Shown here piece after piece: positions 8,601 to 18,075 of a stretch of DNA of 64,000 bases; position 1 is the first letter of the stretch, and each line of letters opens with the position of its first letter. The position numbers were made by a program, and so were the translations under genes. The notes under the pieces were generated by a model. The model saw nothing but the letters and a program-made list of their open reading frames with translations. It made no database searches and was not told the origin of the DNA. Origin of the DNA: Bradyrhizobium cenepequi (GTDB lineage Bacteria > Pseudomonadota > Alphaproteobacteria > Rhizobiales > Xanthobacteraceae); contig NZ_JAGKJI010000010.1 in NCBI RefSeq assembly GCF_020329485.1, forward strand, positions 62,001 to 126,000, read 5' to 3'.

Positions 8601-11600
8601 CTTCCAGGCCAGGACCTATTTGAACTTTGGATATTTACTCATGTTCTGGACGAGACATGTCCGGGAAGGTCGTGATCTGCTGCGGCGTGCGTTTGAGACG
8701 GCAACCCAGATCGGTGACCTCACTTTTGCGGCGTACTACTACACCCACCTGAACACGTATCTTCTCGCGGCGGGCGATCCGCTCGATAACGTGCAAGTCG
8801 AGGTCGAGCATGGTCTCGCGTTCGCGCGAAACGTGCGGTTCGGTTTTGCGATTGACTCCATCGCCGGCCAGCTTGGGCTGATTCGGACACTCCGCGGCTT
8901 GACGCCGATTTTCGGTTGCTTTGATGATGGGCAGTTTGACGAACTCCTATTGGAGTCCCGTTTCTGCAGGAACCCGGATCTGGCGTTGGCCGAAGGCTCG
9001 TATTGGACCCGCAAGCTGCAGGCACGCTTCTTTGCCGGCGACTATGCGAGTGCCCTCGAGGCCTCATTGAGGGCGCAACAGCTGCAGCCGACATCGGCGT
9101 CTTTTTTCGAATGTGCGGAGTATCACTTTTACAGTGCGCTCTCCAGAGCAGCATCCTGCGAGTCCGCGGCGGCCGACCAATGGCAAGAGCATGTCAGGGC
9201 ACTGGCCGCGCACCACCGACAGCTCGAGGTCTGGGCGACGGCTTGCCCCGAGAACTTCGAGAACCGCGCCGCACTCGTCGGGGCGGAGATCGCCCGGATC
9301 GAAGGCCGCGCGCTCGATGCCGAACATCTTTACGAGCACGCTATCCACTCGGCACACACGCACGGCTTTGTCCACAACGAGGCGCTCGCCAACGAAGTCG
9401 CCGCACGCTTTTATGCCGCACGCGGGTTCAAGAAGATCGCGCATGCCTATCTGCAGGACGCGCGGTACGCATACATCCGTTGGGGAGCCGACGGCAAGGT
9501 ACGCCAACTTGACGAGTTGTATCCGCACCTCAGGGAAGAAAAGCCGGTTGCCGGCCCCACAAGCACGATCGGGGCACCCGTCGAACAACTGGATCTAGCT
9601 ACTGTTATCAAAGTCTCGCAAGCCGTGTCGGGCGAGATCGTTCTAGAAAAAATGATCGACACGCTGATGCGCACAGCGATTGAGCACGCGGGTGCCGGGC
9701 GAGGTCTGTTGATCTTTGCGGTAGGTGATGGGTATCGGATTGAGGCGGAAGTCACGACCAGCAATACGGTGACCGTCGGTCAGCGACAAGCAAGTGTAAC
9801 CGCTGCAGATCTGCCGGAGTCCATCCTACACTACGTGATCCGGACGAAAGAGAGCGTTCTTCTCCACGATGCCGCAACCGCGAACCCGTTTTCTGCCGAT
9901 AAGTACATTCATCAGCATCACGCCCGTTCAATTCTCTGCCTGCCGTTGCTCAAACAGGGCAGACTGGCCGGTGTACTCTACCTCGAAAACAACCTGACGG
10001 CCCACGTTTTCACACCTGACCGCGTCACAGTGTTGAAGGTGCTTGCGTCGCAGGCGGCAATCTCACTCGAAAATTCGCGGCTTTATGACGACCTCGCGGA
10101 TCGGGAAGGGAAGATTAGGCGTTTGGTCGACGCCAACATCATTGGGATCCTCATTGCCGACTGCGAAGGGCGGATCCTCGAAGCTAATGACGCGTTTCTA
10201 CGCATCGTGGGATATGGCCGTGAGGACCTGATCTGGGGTCGCCTGCACCGGACTGGGCTGACCCCGCCGGAGTGGCGCGAGCTCGACAAACGTGCCTGGG
10301 AAGAACTGAACTCGACTGGAAGGCTTCAGCCCTTCGAGCAAGAATATTTTCGGAAAGACGGCAGCCGCGTTCCGGTGCTTGTGGGCGCCGCGCTGTTCAA
10401 GGAAGGAGGCGACCGCCTTGCGTTCGTCCTCGATCTGACCGAGCGCAAACGGGCCGAGGACCGGCTGCGCCGCAGCGAAGCCTGGCTAAGCCAAGCACAG
10501 AGGCTAAGCCGTAGCGGAAATTGGGTCTATAGTGCGACAACGAAGCTGTACATTTATTGGTCCGACGAGAGCTACAGAATCTGGGGGTTTGATCCGCTGC
10601 AGGGCCTTCCAAGCCGTGAGGATATGTGGCGACGCATCCACCCAGACGATCGAGACCGAGTGTGGGAAACAGTTCAAGAAGCAGTGCGCCAGAGAACGGA
10701 TTTCACAACCGAGTTTAGAATCTTACTTCCTGATGGAACGGTCAAATACCTTGAAGGAACCAGCCATCACCTGTTTTCTTCCGAGGGGACGCTGTTGGAG
10801 GCTATGACCTCGACCGTCGATGTGACGCAACGCAAGCGTACCGAGCAAGCCTTGCGTGAAAGCGAGCGAAGTTTGCGCTCGGCGATTGACGGGATACCGG
10901 GCCTCGTTGCGATCTTGGCCCCGAACGGTGACCTCGAAGCCGTAAATCGTCAGATCTTTGAGTATTGTGGCCAGTCAGTGGAAGAGCTGAGGAACTGGGG
11001 CACAAACGGAACGATACATCCCGATGACCTTCCCCATCTCGCTGAAGTCTTCACAAAATCGATCGCCGCCGGCGTTCCGTATGGGACCGAAGCACGCGTG
11101 AGGCGCTTCGACGGCGAATTTCGTTGGTTTGAGATCCGCGGCATTCCGGTCCGGGATGCCTCCGACCGCATTGTTCGCTGGTATTCTCTGCTGACTGACA
11201 CCGAAGATCGCACACAAGCGTTGGCGCGGTTGCAGCAAATGCAGTCGGATTTTGCCCACATCAACCGCGTGAGCATAATGGGAGAGTTAGCAGCCTCGCT
11301 GTCGCACGAAATCGCGCAACCGATCGCTAGCGCACGCAACAACGCCCGGGCGGCCCAGAATTTTCTGAAGATCCAGCCGCCGGACCTGGGCGAGGTCAGG
11401 GAAGCACTTTCCTGTGTCGTCGGAGATGCTGATCGGGCCGGAGAAATCATCGATCGAATCCGAGAGCAAATCAAGAAAGCGCCGCCGCGAAAAGAGTGTT
11501 TTGATCTCAACGTGGCAATCAACGAAGTGATCGTATTGGCTCGAAGCGTGACCCTCAGGAATGGCATTTCGGTCCAGACCCGGCTTGCAGAGGGACTACT

Positions 11601-11985
11601 TTCAGTTCCGGGGGATCGCGTACAGCTGCAACAGGTCTTGCTGAATCTGATTCTGAATGCGGCTGAAGCAATGGGTTCGATGGAGAAGGGGGCGAGAGAG
11701 CTGTTGATCAGCACAGAGAAGGATCAAGCAGGCATCGTCGTGGCCGTGCGGGATTCCGGGGTGGGCATTGATCCGGAGCATCTCGACCGGGTCTTTGACG
11801 CCTTCTACACCACGAAGCCCAGTGGAACGGGCATGGGGCTGTCGATTTGCCAGTCTATCATCCAGGCGCATGGCGGCAAGCTATGGGCGGAGGCCAATGA
11901 ACCCCGTGGCGCCGTGTTCCAGTTCACCTTGCCGGGAGCGGAACGGGAGCTCACGACCCCTCCTCAGGCGAGCCTGCTGACCTGA
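5683..11985 (+). CDS. Kinase-like/AAA ATPase/GAF/PAS/histidine kinase multidomain sensor
   Basis: A 2100-residue signalling protein. In order: a Ser/Thr-kinase-like domain (about 1-290; HKDIKPAN near 133, [13 protein letters not shown]), a predicted-ATPase module (GYSGVGKS Walker A near 335, [12 protein letters not shown]alker B near 460), a long helical-repeat linker (about 650-1280), a GAF domain (about 1306-1466), three PAS domains (about 1475-1845, with [13 protein letters not shown] ends), HisKA ([15 protein letters not shown] near 1873) and HATPase (NAAEAM near 1990, DSGVGID, GTGMGLS). The kinase-like domain has GFG where DFG is usual and no clear VAIK lysine, so it may be a scaffold. 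The start is TTG at 5683 or GTG at 5686. Its 3' end overlaps a convergent response regulator by 35 nt; a FixJ-like regulator follows. The signal is unknown. Confidence 0.9.
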   Translation: MVQQSLNVAYSDGSSQVLWEDGERVFSRGWRLDDNGNRLAVLLVAPAADHPSRSRLDRLTHEYELKDELDGAWAARPLALMRDAGRTVLVLDDPGGEPLDRLLGGPMEVGRFLRLAIAVTSALGKLHQRGLIHKDIKPANIVVDCADGHVRLTGFGIASRLSRERQAPEPPETIAGTLAYMAPEQTGRMNRSVDARSDLYALGVTLYQMLTGVLPFTAADPMEWVHCHIARPPAPPSERLKNLPGSVSAIIMKLLAKTAEERYQTAAGAERDLRRCLVEWETRGDIDEFPPGEHDTPDRLLIPEKLYGRTAEIDTLLASFDRIVAGGRPELVLVSGYSGVGKSAVVNELHKPLVPPRGLFASGKFDQYKRDIPYATLAQAFQSLIRPLLSKTEAELRQWREALLEALEPNGRLIVDLVPELKHIIGEQPPVPELPPQDAQRRFQLVFRRFISVFARPEHPLALFLDDLQWLDAATLDLLEDLLTRPDVQNLLLIGAYRDNEVDPIHPLMRKLEAMRQAGAILQDIVLAPLTCEDLGQLIADSVHSEPERITPLAQLIHEKTTGNPLFAIQFISALADEALLTFDYGEARWCWDLNRIHAKGYTDNVVDLMVGKLNRLSAETRNALQKLACLGNDAGFTMLRIVYQDSEEEMHGQLWEAVRAGLIFRSEDSYKFLHDHVQEAAYSLIPEESRAEAHLRIGMLLAAQTPPEKLEETIFETVNQLNRGSHLITSIEELERVAELNFIAGRRAKTSTAYASALNYLLSGAALLRGDSWERQHDLIFELELHRAECEFLTGALAEAEQRLAALSARAATTIERAQVTCLQVDLYTTLDQGSRAIAVGLDYLRQLAIDWSPHPTEDEARREYERIWSQLGSRTIESLIDLPLMSDAASLATLDVLTKLGPPAHYTDAKLRSMVICRAVNLSLEGGNCDGSCYAYAVLARLAGPEFGDYQAGLRFGRLGYELVEQRGLKRFQARTYLNFGYLLMFWTRHVREGRDLLRRAFETATQIGDLTFAAYYYTHLNTYLLAAGDPLDNVQVEVEHGLAFARNVRFGFAIDSIAGQLGLIRTLRGLTPIFGCFDDGQFDELLLESRFCRNPDLALAEGSYWTRKLQARFFAGDYASALEASLRAQQLQPTSASFFECAEYHFYSALSRAASCESAAADQWQEHVRALAAHHRQLEVWATACPENFENRAALVGAEIARIEGRALDAEHLYEHAIHSAHTHGFVHNEALANEVAARFYAARGFKKIAHAYLQDARYAYIRWGADGKVRQLDELYPHLREEKPVAGPTSTIGAPVEQLDLATVIKVSQAVSGEIVLEKMIDTLMRTAIEHAGAGRGLLIFAVGDGYRIEAEVTTSNTVTVGQRQASVTAADLPESILHYVIRTKESVLLHDAATANPFSADKYIHQHHARSILCLPLLKQGRLAGVLYLENNLTAHVFTPDRVTVLKVLASQAAISLENSRLYDDLADREGKIRRLVDANIIGILIADCEGRILEANDAFLRIVGYGREDLIWGRLHRTGLTPPEWRELDKRAWEELNSTGRLQPFEQEYFRKDGSRVPVLVGAALFKEGGDRLAFVLDLTERKRAEDRLRRSEAWLSQAQRLSRSGNWVYSATTKLYIYWSDESYRIWGFDPLQGLPSREDMWRRIHPDDRDRVWETVQEAVRQRTDFTTEFRILLPDGTVKYLEGTSHHLFSSEGTLLEAMTSTVDVTQRKRTEQALRESERSLRSAIDGIPGLVAILAPNGDLEAVNRQIFEYCGQSVEELRNWGTNGTIHPDDLPHLAEVFTKSIAAGVPYGTEARVRRFDGEFRWFEIRGIPVRDASDRIVRWYSLLTDTEDRTQALARLQQMQSDFAHINRVSIMGELAASLSHEIAQPIASARNNARAAQNFLKIQPPDLGEVREALSCVVGDADRAGEIIDRIREQIKKAPPRKECFDLNVAINEVIVLARSVTLRNGISVQTRLAEGLLSVPGDRVQLQQVLLNLILNAAEAMGSMEKGARELLISTEKDQAGIVVAVRDSGVGIDPEHLDRVFDAFYTTKPSGTGMGLSICQSIIQAHGGKLWAEANEPRGAVFQFTLPGAERELTTPPQASLLT

Positions 11986-12343
11986 GAGCCGCGCAAACAC
12001 ATCGTGTGAGATCGTCCTCATCCACCGGCTTGCGCAGGTAACACAAGACCCCATCGTTCAGAGCGCGAGCCCGGTCAGCATCATTGGGAAAGGCTGTCAC
12101 GAGGATTGTCGGTATCGCGTTGCCCGTGTCGATAAGGCGCCGGTACAGTTCGAGCCCAGTCATGGCAGGCATATGGATGTCAGCGATCAGGCAGGCTGTT
12201 TCGGCAAGCCGCGGGGAGGCGAGAAAATCGGCTGCAGACGAGAAAATGTCGACCGTATAGCCCAGCGATCTCAAGAGCCTGCCCATGGACTCACGAAGGA
12301 ACCGATCATCTTCGACGACCGAAACCAGTACCTTTTTCATCAT
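11951..12343 (-). CDS. Single-domain response regulator (FixJ-type receiver)
   Basis: A 130-residue stand-alone receiver domain starting MMKKVLVSVVEDD. It retains the acidic pocket (EDD), the phosphoacceptor aspartate in CLIADIHMPAMTGLELY, the switch threonine in ILVTAF and the lysine in YLRKPVDEDDL. There is no output domain. It is transcribed towards, and overlaps by 35 nt, the large hybrid sensor, whose HisKA/HATPase module is the likely partner. It could act as a phosphate sink or intermediate. A longer start at 12385 adds non-conserved residues. Confidence 0.8.
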   Translation of the reverse strand: MMKKVLVSVVEDDRFLRESMGRLLRSLGYTVDIFSSAADFLASPRLAETACLIADIHMPAMTGLELYRRLIDTGNAIPTILVTAFPNDADRARALNDGVLCYLRKPVDEDDLTRCVCAALRSAGSPEEGS

Positions 12344-12393
12344 ACCGCCCATGGCCGTTCGCTGGACGCGTTTGCGGGCAGACAACTATCAAA

Positions 12394-12603
12394 CTAACGC
12401 TCCGCATCGAATTGCTTGATATCTGAGAGAATGCCACCAGTGTGCGGCCTGTGCCCCGTAAATTTTGGCTTATCTGGACGATGATTGCGAAGCCAATCCG
12501 GCATGGCTTGTGATCGAGGCTTCCGCCGGACGAAAACAGTCGCGGGATCGCAGCGGGCGAACTCTAGGACTCGTCCGAGCGCCCTAAGCCTTCGTATCAT
12601 CAT
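12394..12603 (-). CDS. Small basic hypothetical protein
   Basis: A 69-residue arginine-rich frame (MMIRRLRALGRVLEF to KQFDAER) lying 50 nt upstream of the single-domain response regulator on the same strand. It has no recognised domain. Position between two regulatory genes and a plausible length are the only support, and it may be spurious. Confidence 0.25.
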   Translation of the reverse strand: MMIRRLRALGRVLEFARCDPATVFVRRKPRSQAMPDWLRNHRPDKPKFTGHRPHTGGILSDIKQFDAER

Positions 12604-12802
12604 CCCGCCCCCTTTGGATGCCCGAGCTCAATCTGCGCTCAATTGAGCCGTGTCAGCGCGCGTAACCTTTGGTGTACCCGGCGCGCATCTTCAGAAAAAG
12701 GGGCTGTTCAGTTTCCAGGATTGGGATTAGAAATGCGCGGTGTTGCCGGACCTGCAAACCAAAATGCAGGCTGATTTTTCCGATCTCTTCCGAGTGGCAG
12801 CG

Positions 12803-13438
12803 ATGTCTGACGCAACCTCCACCGTGTTGGTCATCGACGACGATCCGGATCTCCGCGCGTCGGTCGGGCGCCTGCTGCGATCGCTCGGCATTAACGTTCA
12901 GCTATTTGCCTCCATTTCCGACTTTCTCAAATCCGATCCACCGGATTGCCCCACCTGCCTGGTGCTCGATATCAGATTGCCCGGCCAAAGCGGCCTCGAT
13001 TTCCAGCGCGAGCTTTCTGCGGCAAACAGGGAGATCCCGATCATCTTCGTCACGGGCCACGGCGACATACCGATGTCTGTGCAGGCAATGAAGCGGGGTG
13101 CGATCGAGTTCCTGACCAAGCCGTTCCGCGACCAAGATCTTCTCGATGCCATTCAGCTTGGCTTGGCCCGCGATCGTGCGCGGCGGGAGAATGACAAGGA
13201 CTTGGTCTCCCTTACGCAGCGTTTCGCCTCCCTAAGCCCCCGGGAGCGCGAGATCGTAATTCAGGTGGCGCGCGGCCGCCTGAGCAAACAGATTGCCCAC
13301 GATATCGGCATCGCCGAAGCCACGGTGAAGGTGCATCGCAGCAGGGCGATGCAGAAGATGCAGGCCGGTTCGCTTCCAGAACTCGGCCGGATGGCTGACA
13401 AGCTCAAGCTGGTGCCTGACTCGCCGCAACGCTCTTAA
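12803..13438 (+). CDS. FixJ/NarL-type response regulator with LuxR DNA-binding domain
   Basis: A 211-residue two-domain regulator. The receiver occupies residues 1-125 (VLVIDDDPDLRASVG, phosphoacceptor in CLVLDIRLPGQSGLDFQ, FVTGHGDIPMSVQAM, FLTKPFRDQDLL). The LuxR-type helix-turn-helix lies at about 140-200 (LSPREREIVIQVARG, EATVKVHRSRAMQKM). The arrangement is that of FixJ/TodT regulators, which are typically driven by PAS-containing kinases, and the multidomain sensor just upstream is the likely partner. The ATG at 12803 opens the conserved region; an upstream start at 12740 adds unrelated residues. A terminator hairpin follows at 13520. Confidence 0.85.
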   Translation: MSDATSTVLVIDDDPDLRASVGRLLRSLGINVQLFASISDFLKSDPPDCPTCLVLDIRLPGQSGLDFQRELSAANREIPIIFVTGHGDIPMSVQAMKRGAIEFLTKPFRDQDLLDAIQLGLARDRARRENDKDLVSLTQRFASLSPREREIVIQVARGRLSKQIAHDIGIAEATVKVHRSRAMQKMQAGSLPELGRMADKLKLVPDSPQRS

Positions 13439-13519
13439 GGTGTGCGTTTTTTGCGCGATGTGCTATTCGCGCGGCCGGATGAGTTAAGCAGTCGCGCAAT
13501 CTCCAAAGCAAACCAAGAG

Positions 13520-13553
13520 AAAAGGCCGGCGGGCGCTACGCCGCCGACCTTTT
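13520..13553 (+). terminator. Rho-independent terminator
   Basis: A 13-bp stem AAAAGGCCGGCGG / CCGCCGACCTTTT with one C-A mismatch and an 8-nt loop, followed by TTTTCTTG. It lies 80 nt after the FixJ-like gene stop and is nearly symmetric, so it could work in both directions. Confidence 0.7.
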
Positions 13554-14082
13554 CTTGCAACTGCCGGCTCGCGGGTCCGGTTCCGCTGCGATTCTCTGCA
13601 CTGAGTGCCAAAGCAAACGAAGAGCCTGCCGCTGTGCACTTGGCGGTCAGCATCGATTGAATCGTTACCACAGAGGGACCGGCGACTCTATCGTACATCA
13701 GTATGGCGCGAATGTACGGAGGGAGGTTCGCATTATCGAATCCGGATACAGCCAATTATACGCCGATTTATTGAAGTGCCGCGCAGATGCGCGGTAGCCT
13801 CAAGTTTTTTCTCTTGGGTGACTATTGTGATTTGCACCAAGCGCTGCCATCGCGAAACGATCTAATCTGTGGGATCCCCCTGACTTGATCCCGCCATAGC
13901 ACTTACAAGCTGCCGCCCGATTGAAGCCGTCTCGCGGCTTGTAAATCTAGGTTTAGGCAACGCAACCAAATCTGTCATTGCGCGCCACCCGCGTGGAATA
14001 GCTCGCTGCACTCCAAATCGTCAGATTACGGGTCACTAGCATCTTTGCGGGGATTAGCCTTGCCAAAGCAAGCGAGGTCATT
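13554..14082. other. Intergenic region without recognisable gene
   Basis: About 530 nt with no reading frame that looks like a protein family and no strong repeat. The last 100 nt presumably contain the promoter of the winged-helix gene at 14083; no clear -35/-10 pair could be chosen. Confidence 0.5.
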
Positions 14083-14544
14083 ATGGGATCGACTGCAGCT
14101 TTCGAACGCTTGGAGCAATTTCATCTCGAACCGGCGCTTGACGTCGGACGCGCCGTTCACCGTCCGGATGCGGCCAGACCACTCTTCGAGAAACGAACCG
14201 AACCAGCCGGCGCAACGCCAACAGAAGTTTCGTTCGGGCCGTTTCGCCTGCTTCGAACGCAGTTCCTTTTGCTGGAAGGCGACAAGCCCGTGCCTCTCGG
14301 AAGTCGCGCTCTGGAAATCCTGATTGCTTTGCTTGAACGCCATGGAGAGTTGGTCAGCAAGCAGGATTTGATGGATCGCGTTTGGCCCAATGTTTTCGTT
14401 GAGCCCGCCAACCTCACGGTTCATATGTCAGCGCTGCGTCGCGCGTTGCGTGACGGTCAGGATAAGAATCGCTTCATCGTCAACATCCCCGGACGCGGCT
14501 ACTGTTTCGTCGCCTCAGTCGCTATATCGGCTCACGAGAATTGA
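14083..14544 (+). CDS. Winged-helix (OmpR/CadC-type) DNA-binding protein, short
   Basis: A 153-residue protein whose residues 50-148 form a Trans_reg_C winged helix (FGPFRLLRTQFLLLEGD, LGSRALEILIALLERHG, VEPANLTVHMSALRRAL, IVNIPGRGYCFVA). In many rhizobial proteins this domain is followed by a large NB-ARC-like ATPase/TPR region. Here the frame stops six residues after the domain, so it is either a stand-alone regulator or the surviving N-terminus of a larger one. No transmembrane segment as in CadC is present. A GAGG element precedes the ATG. Confidence 0.65.
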   Translation: MGSTAAFERLEQFHLEPALDVGRAVHRPDAARPLFEKRTEPAGATPTEVSFGPFRLLRTQFLLLEGDKPVPLGSRALEILIALLERHGELVSKQDLMDRVWPNVFVEPANLTVHMSALRRALRDGQDKNRFIVNIPGRGYCFVASVAISAHEN

Positions 14545-14887
14545 GCGCAACTGGCGAAGCACCGGGAGGCATTACCGTGGTCGCGACAATAGCAGCGCAG
14601 CCGTCGCTGTAGCGAACATTCCCGTCAGCTCCGGGAGCTTCGCCATCCGCATTTGGCTGGCTACAATCCTGGCGTTGTTCGTGAGTTTCGGGCTGCAGCT
14701 TGAGGCCCCGCTGGGAGGGCGAGGGCGGCGGCCGCTGTGCCGGCATCCGAAACCGTCACTCGCCTTTTCTAAGCCAAGGTTTATGTGGCGCAACTACAGC
14801 CGTACCCTGAACAACCCACGCGCAATAGAAGATAGACTGGCAGAAATGTAAGCCTCCTCGCAACAAGTCGCGTTCTGGAGTCCGCTC
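14545..14887. other. Region without recognisable gene
   Basis: About 340 nt after the short winged-helix gene. No frame continues into the ATPase domain expected for long members of that family, so if the gene was truncated the downstream part has been removed, not merely frameshifted. A short hydrophobic stretch (WLATILALFVSFG) occurs in one frame and is not enough for a call. Confidence 0.4.
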
Positions 14888-15191
14888 ATGAGCAGAATCA
14901 CTGTTCTCATCGCTTCTGCTCTGATCAATGCATCTACAATTCCCGGGCTTGCGGCGGAGTCCACGTTAAACAAGGATGTTAACGCCGCTCGGGCCGTCTC
15001 GGCGACTGTACACAGCAAACTCGATAATGCGGCCGACAACGAGAAGACTTGTCGCGCCTACGCCCCCCTCATTTTATGAGTCCGTGATGCTGCGGCAAGC
15101 CGCTGCTCGCCGCGGCGCGCGGGTGTTAACTGCGCTCGATTCTGTGATTAACGCTTTCAAAGACCTGTTGGCGACGAAATGCGGCAGCTGA
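14888..15191 (+). pseudogene. Small exported rhizobial protein, frameshifted at a C6 run
   Basis: The ATG at 14888 opens a signal peptide (MSRITVLIASALINAS to GLAAES) and a helical segment ending KTCRAYAPLIL with a stop at 15079. In the next frame the sequence continues as SFYESVMLRQAAARRG and SVINAFKDLLATKCGS with a stop at 15189. Joining the two gives one roughly 100-residue protein of a common rhizobial exported family (cysteine in CRAYA, late ATKCG). The break falls at a run of six C (15063-15068), where removing one C restores the frame. Confidence 0.6.
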
Positions 15192-15383
15192 CCCTCGCTA
15201 TTTCTCTGACAATGACAATGCACGAGTTCCGCAGATGATCGTCTTCCCGCTTATAACCACCTGGATGTGGTTTCAGATCTTCACAGCGTCACCGCTCCGA
15301 TCCTCGGGCCGTCCGGTTTGAGGACAGCTCTGACGCTAACGCCTCGTTGTTTCCGTCGGAGTATCATTTGAACGAGGTTGAAC

Positions 15384-15617
15384 ATGACCCAGGTCTATTT
15401 CCACTGCTCCAACACGAAGAAGGTTTTCGCAGATCGCCGCGACGCCGTGGTGGACGACCTTACTGAGGCGCGCGATCACGCGACCCGTGTCGTGCAATCC
15501 TTCACCAACGAACTCAGTCGCGAGGATTGGCGTGACTGGGTCATGCATGTCAGCGATGATTATCGCGATGAGCTCTTCGTTGTGCCCTTTGCTTTCGTGC
15601 TCAGCAAGCCGAATTGA
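15384..15617 (+). CDS. DUF6894-type small protein
   Basis: A 77-residue soluble protein ([39 protein letters not shown]) matching the short DUF6894-like proteins of rhizobia, function unknown. The ATG at 15384 follows a GAGG element (ACGAGGTTGAAC). Its stop is only 7 nt before the clpX start, so it is probably co-transcribed with the clpX copy. Confidence 0.6.
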   Translation: MTQVYFHCSNTKKVFADRRDAVVDDLTEARDHATRVVQSFTNELSREDWRDWVMHVSDDYRDELFVVPFAFVLSKPN

Positions 15618-15624
15618 GGCCGCC

Positions 15625-16896
15625 ATGGCAGTTCAGTCACTCTCCAACACTACATTGTATTGCTCGTTCTGCGGCAAGAGCCAGCACGAAGTCCGCAAGC
15701 TGATCGCGGGTCCCACCGTTTTCATCTGCGACGAATGCGTCGAGCTCTGCATGGACATCATCCGTGAGGAGAACAAGTCCTCGCTGGTGAAGTCGCGCGA
15801 CGGCATCCCGACTCCGAAGGAAATCTGCAAGGTGCTGGACGATTACGTGATCGGCCAGAGCCATGCCAAGAAGGTGCTGTCGGTTGCCGTGCACAATCAC
15901 TACAAGCGGCTCAATCATCAGACCAAGCACAACGACGTCGAGCTTGCGAAGTCGAACATCCTTTTGATCGGTCCGACCGGCTCGGGCAAGACGCTGCTGG
16001 CGCAGACGCTGGCGCGCATTCTCGATGTGCCCTTCACGATGGCGGACGCGACGACGCTGACCGAAGCCGGCTATGTCGGCGAGGACGTCGAGAACATCAT
16101 CCTGAAGCTGCTGCAGGCCGCCGACTACAATGTCGAGCGCGCGCAGCGCGGCATCGTCTATATCGACGAGATCGACAAGATCAGCCGCAAGTCGGACAAT
16201 CCCTCGATCACGCGCGACGTGTCGGGCGAGGGCGTCCAGCAGGCGCTCTTGAAGATCATGGAAGGCACGGTGGCTTCGGTTCCGCCGCAGGGCGGCCGCA
16301 AGCACCCGCAGCAGGAGTTCCTCCAGGTCGACACCACCAACATCCTCTTCATCTGCGGCTGCGCCTTCTCAGGGTTGGAGAAGATCATCTCTGCACGTGG
16401 TCGTTCGACCTCGATCGGCTTTGCGGCACAGGTGCTCGCGCCGGAAGATCGCCGCACCGGCGAGATTTTCCGCCACGTCGAACCGGAGGATTTGCTGAAG
16501 TACGGCCTGATCCCGGAGTTCGTCGGCCGCCTGCCGGTGGTGGCGACGCTGGAGGATCTCGACGAGACCTCGCTGAAGAAGATCCTGACCGATCCGAAAA
16601 ACGCGCTGGTCAAGCAGTATCAGCGGCTGTTCGAGATGGAGAACATCGAGCTGACCTTCGCCGACGAGGCGCTTGGTGCAGTCGCCCGCAAGGCGATCGA
16701 ACGCAAGACTGGCGCGCGTGGGTTGCGCTCGATCCTGGAGAACATCCTGCTCGAGACCATGTTCGATCTTCCGGGCCTGGAAGGCGTGGAGGAGGTCGTG
16801 ATCTCGCGCGAGGTGGTCGAGGGAACCGCGGGTCCGCTCTACATCTACGCCGATCGCTCCGATCGCGCGTTGGAAAGCATCGCCATAGCGTACTGA
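15625..16896 (+). CDS. clpX: ClpX, ATP-binding subunit of Clp protease (orphan copy)
   Basis: A 423-residue AAA+ unfoldase of full ClpX length. The zinc-binding domain has [14 protein letters not shown] and CDECVELC (four cysteines). Walker A is GPTGSGKT, Walker B is IVYIDEIDK, the pore motif is GYVGED, and the sensor region ([12 protein letters not shown]) and IGF loop (TSIGFAAQV) are present. Only the first few residues differ strongly from a typical alphaproteobacterial ClpX. ClpX feeds unfolded substrates to ClpP. No clpP or lon is adjacent, unlike the usual tig-clpP-clpX-lon order, so this is probably a second copy. A cysteine replaces glycine in FICGCAF, and the C-terminal tail is altered. 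Confidence 0.9.
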   Translation: MAVQSLSNTTLYCSFCGKSQHEVRKLIAGPTVFICDECVELCMDIIREENKSSLVKSRDGIPTPKEICKVLDDYVIGQSHAKKVLSVAVHNHYKRLNHQTKHNDVELAKSNILLIGPTGSGKTLLAQTLARILDVPFTMADATTLTEAGYVGEDVENIILKLLQAADYNVERAQRGIVYIDEIDKISRKSDNPSITRDVSGEGVQQALLKIMEGTVASVPPQGGRKHPQQEFLQVDTTNILFICGCAFSGLEKIISARGRSTSIGFAAQVLAPEDRRTGEIFRHVEPEDLLKYGLIPEFVGRLPVVATLEDLDETSLKKILTDPKNALVKQYQRLFEMENIELTFADEALGAVARKAIERKTGARGLRSILENILLETMFDLPGLEGVEEVVISREVVEGTAGPLYIYADRSDRALESIAIAY

Positions 16897-16943
16897 CTCG
16901 ACCGAACTAAACGAACGCTGCCTTACAACATCCGGGTCCTATC

Positions 16944-17153
16944 ATGATCGCGATCATCGCCGTGCTCTGCAGTTTGTCTTCTCCGGCAAATTGCCACGAG
17001 CAGACCGTCGCCACCTCGGACTTCGCTGACGTCTCAATGCAGTCCTGCCTCATGGGCGCACCGCAGCTCGCCGGCTGGATGAATCAGCATCCGACCGAGC
17101 GCCTTGCGGCATGGCGCTGCGTGTTCGGTAAAAAGGATGGCAGGGGAGCTTAG
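16944..17153 (+). CDS. Small exported hypothetical protein
   Basis: A 69-residue protein with a short signal-like hydrophobic start (MIAIIAVLCSLSSPAN) and the pattern QSCLMGAPQLAGWM / RLAAWRCVFGKK. Two cysteines about 26 residues apart are typical of a family of tiny rhizobial secreted proteins of unknown role. It lies 47 nt downstream of clpX on the same strand and may share its transcript. Confidence 0.55.
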   Translation: MIAIIAVLCSLSSPANCHEQTVATSDFADVSMQSCLMGAPQLAGWMNQHPTERLAAWRCVFGKKDGRGA

Positions 17154-17237
17154 GGTCAAATGTCGGCCAGCTCGCCAACTCAGAGCGCAATGTATGATGG
17201 CGTCGATTTTTGGAAGACCGTCGCTTGAGCTGGTCTT

Positions 17238-17737
17238 TTGCTGGCGAGTGCGCTCTATATGGTCGACCGTCTTGAACTGCTCTCCTCTTCCGTCCTGTCG
17301 ATCTGCTTTGTGGCCGCCGACTCTGACGCGCCCGCACCTGCGGCGATTGAGATAAGCGTGACGAGCGTCTCCGCCACCATAAGGGATGAAGGATCAGCAC
17401 AGCTTTTTGGCATGGATATCGGGCCAATCGCCGACGGGCGTTGTTGGACAAGTGGCGTCGCATACAGGCCGACATCACCAAAGACCTTGAAGTTGTCGCG
17501 CAGTGTCAGGCGGGCAAGCCATGTCCCGCGACCGTACAAAGGCTGGTCAGCTTAAGCCTGGAGGGCCACAGTCAAAGCGGCCGCGCAAGCGGCGGCCTAC
17601 TTAACAGAGCGGTTGACCTTGTCATCACCCCGGTGAGGGATGAGACCCAAAGGGGACTTTCGGATCACTGGAGTGACCCGCTCGAAACGCTCCACTCCGA
17701 TTCCGGCGACTGCGAGGATTATGCGATCGTCAAGGAA
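17238..17737 (+). pseudogene. Transglutaminase-like cysteine peptidase (BTLCP) remnant
   Basis: A first frame gives FGMDIGPIADG. After a frameshift near 17440 a second frame gives LDKWRRIQADITKDLEVV, LLNRAVDLVITPVRDE and DHWSDPLETLHSDSGDC with EDYAIVK. This is the N-terminal part of the DUF920/BTLCP family, bacterial transglutaminase-like cysteine proteinases, up to and just past the catalytic cysteine (GDCEDYAIVK). The catalytic His and Asp that should follow are missing, because at about 17738 the sequence switches to a leftward LysR remnant. It is non-functional. Confidence 0.6.
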
Positions 17738-18070
17738 ATCCGCCAGGATCGGGATGAGGTAAGCGCGGCCAAGCCCGACCGGAGCAGTCGCGATCAGTTC
17801 GCCGATCGGAGCGGAGTATTCGCCGGAGGCGGCGCGCTCGGTCTCGATCACATCAGCGAGAATCCGCTTGCACGCGGCAAAATAGGAGCTTCGTGCCTCG
17901 GTAAGGGCGAGCTCGCGGCTCGACCGGTTGAACAGTTTAGCCGCAGGTGGGACTCGAGCTCGGAGATCTTGCGGCTGACCGTTGGCAGTGGCGTTTTCAA
18001 TTGCCGCGCTGCAGCCGAGAGCCCGCTGGTCTCGATCGACGTGAGCGACGTCGCCTCCTCTTAGGCTGCT
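17738..18070 (-). pseudogene. N-terminal remnant of a LysR-family regulator
   Basis: Read leftward, SLTSIETSGLSAAARQ, LKTPLPTVSRKISELES and HLR form a LysR helix-turn-helix. After a frameshift near 17938 the sequence continues as AKLFNRSSRELALTEA, SSYFAACKRILADV and LGRAYLIPILADFL. It then stops at the boundary with the peptidase remnant. The effector-binding domain is lost. This regulator belongs to a different LysR subgroup from the one at 3687. Confidence 0.6.
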
Positions 18071-18075
18071 CGCAG

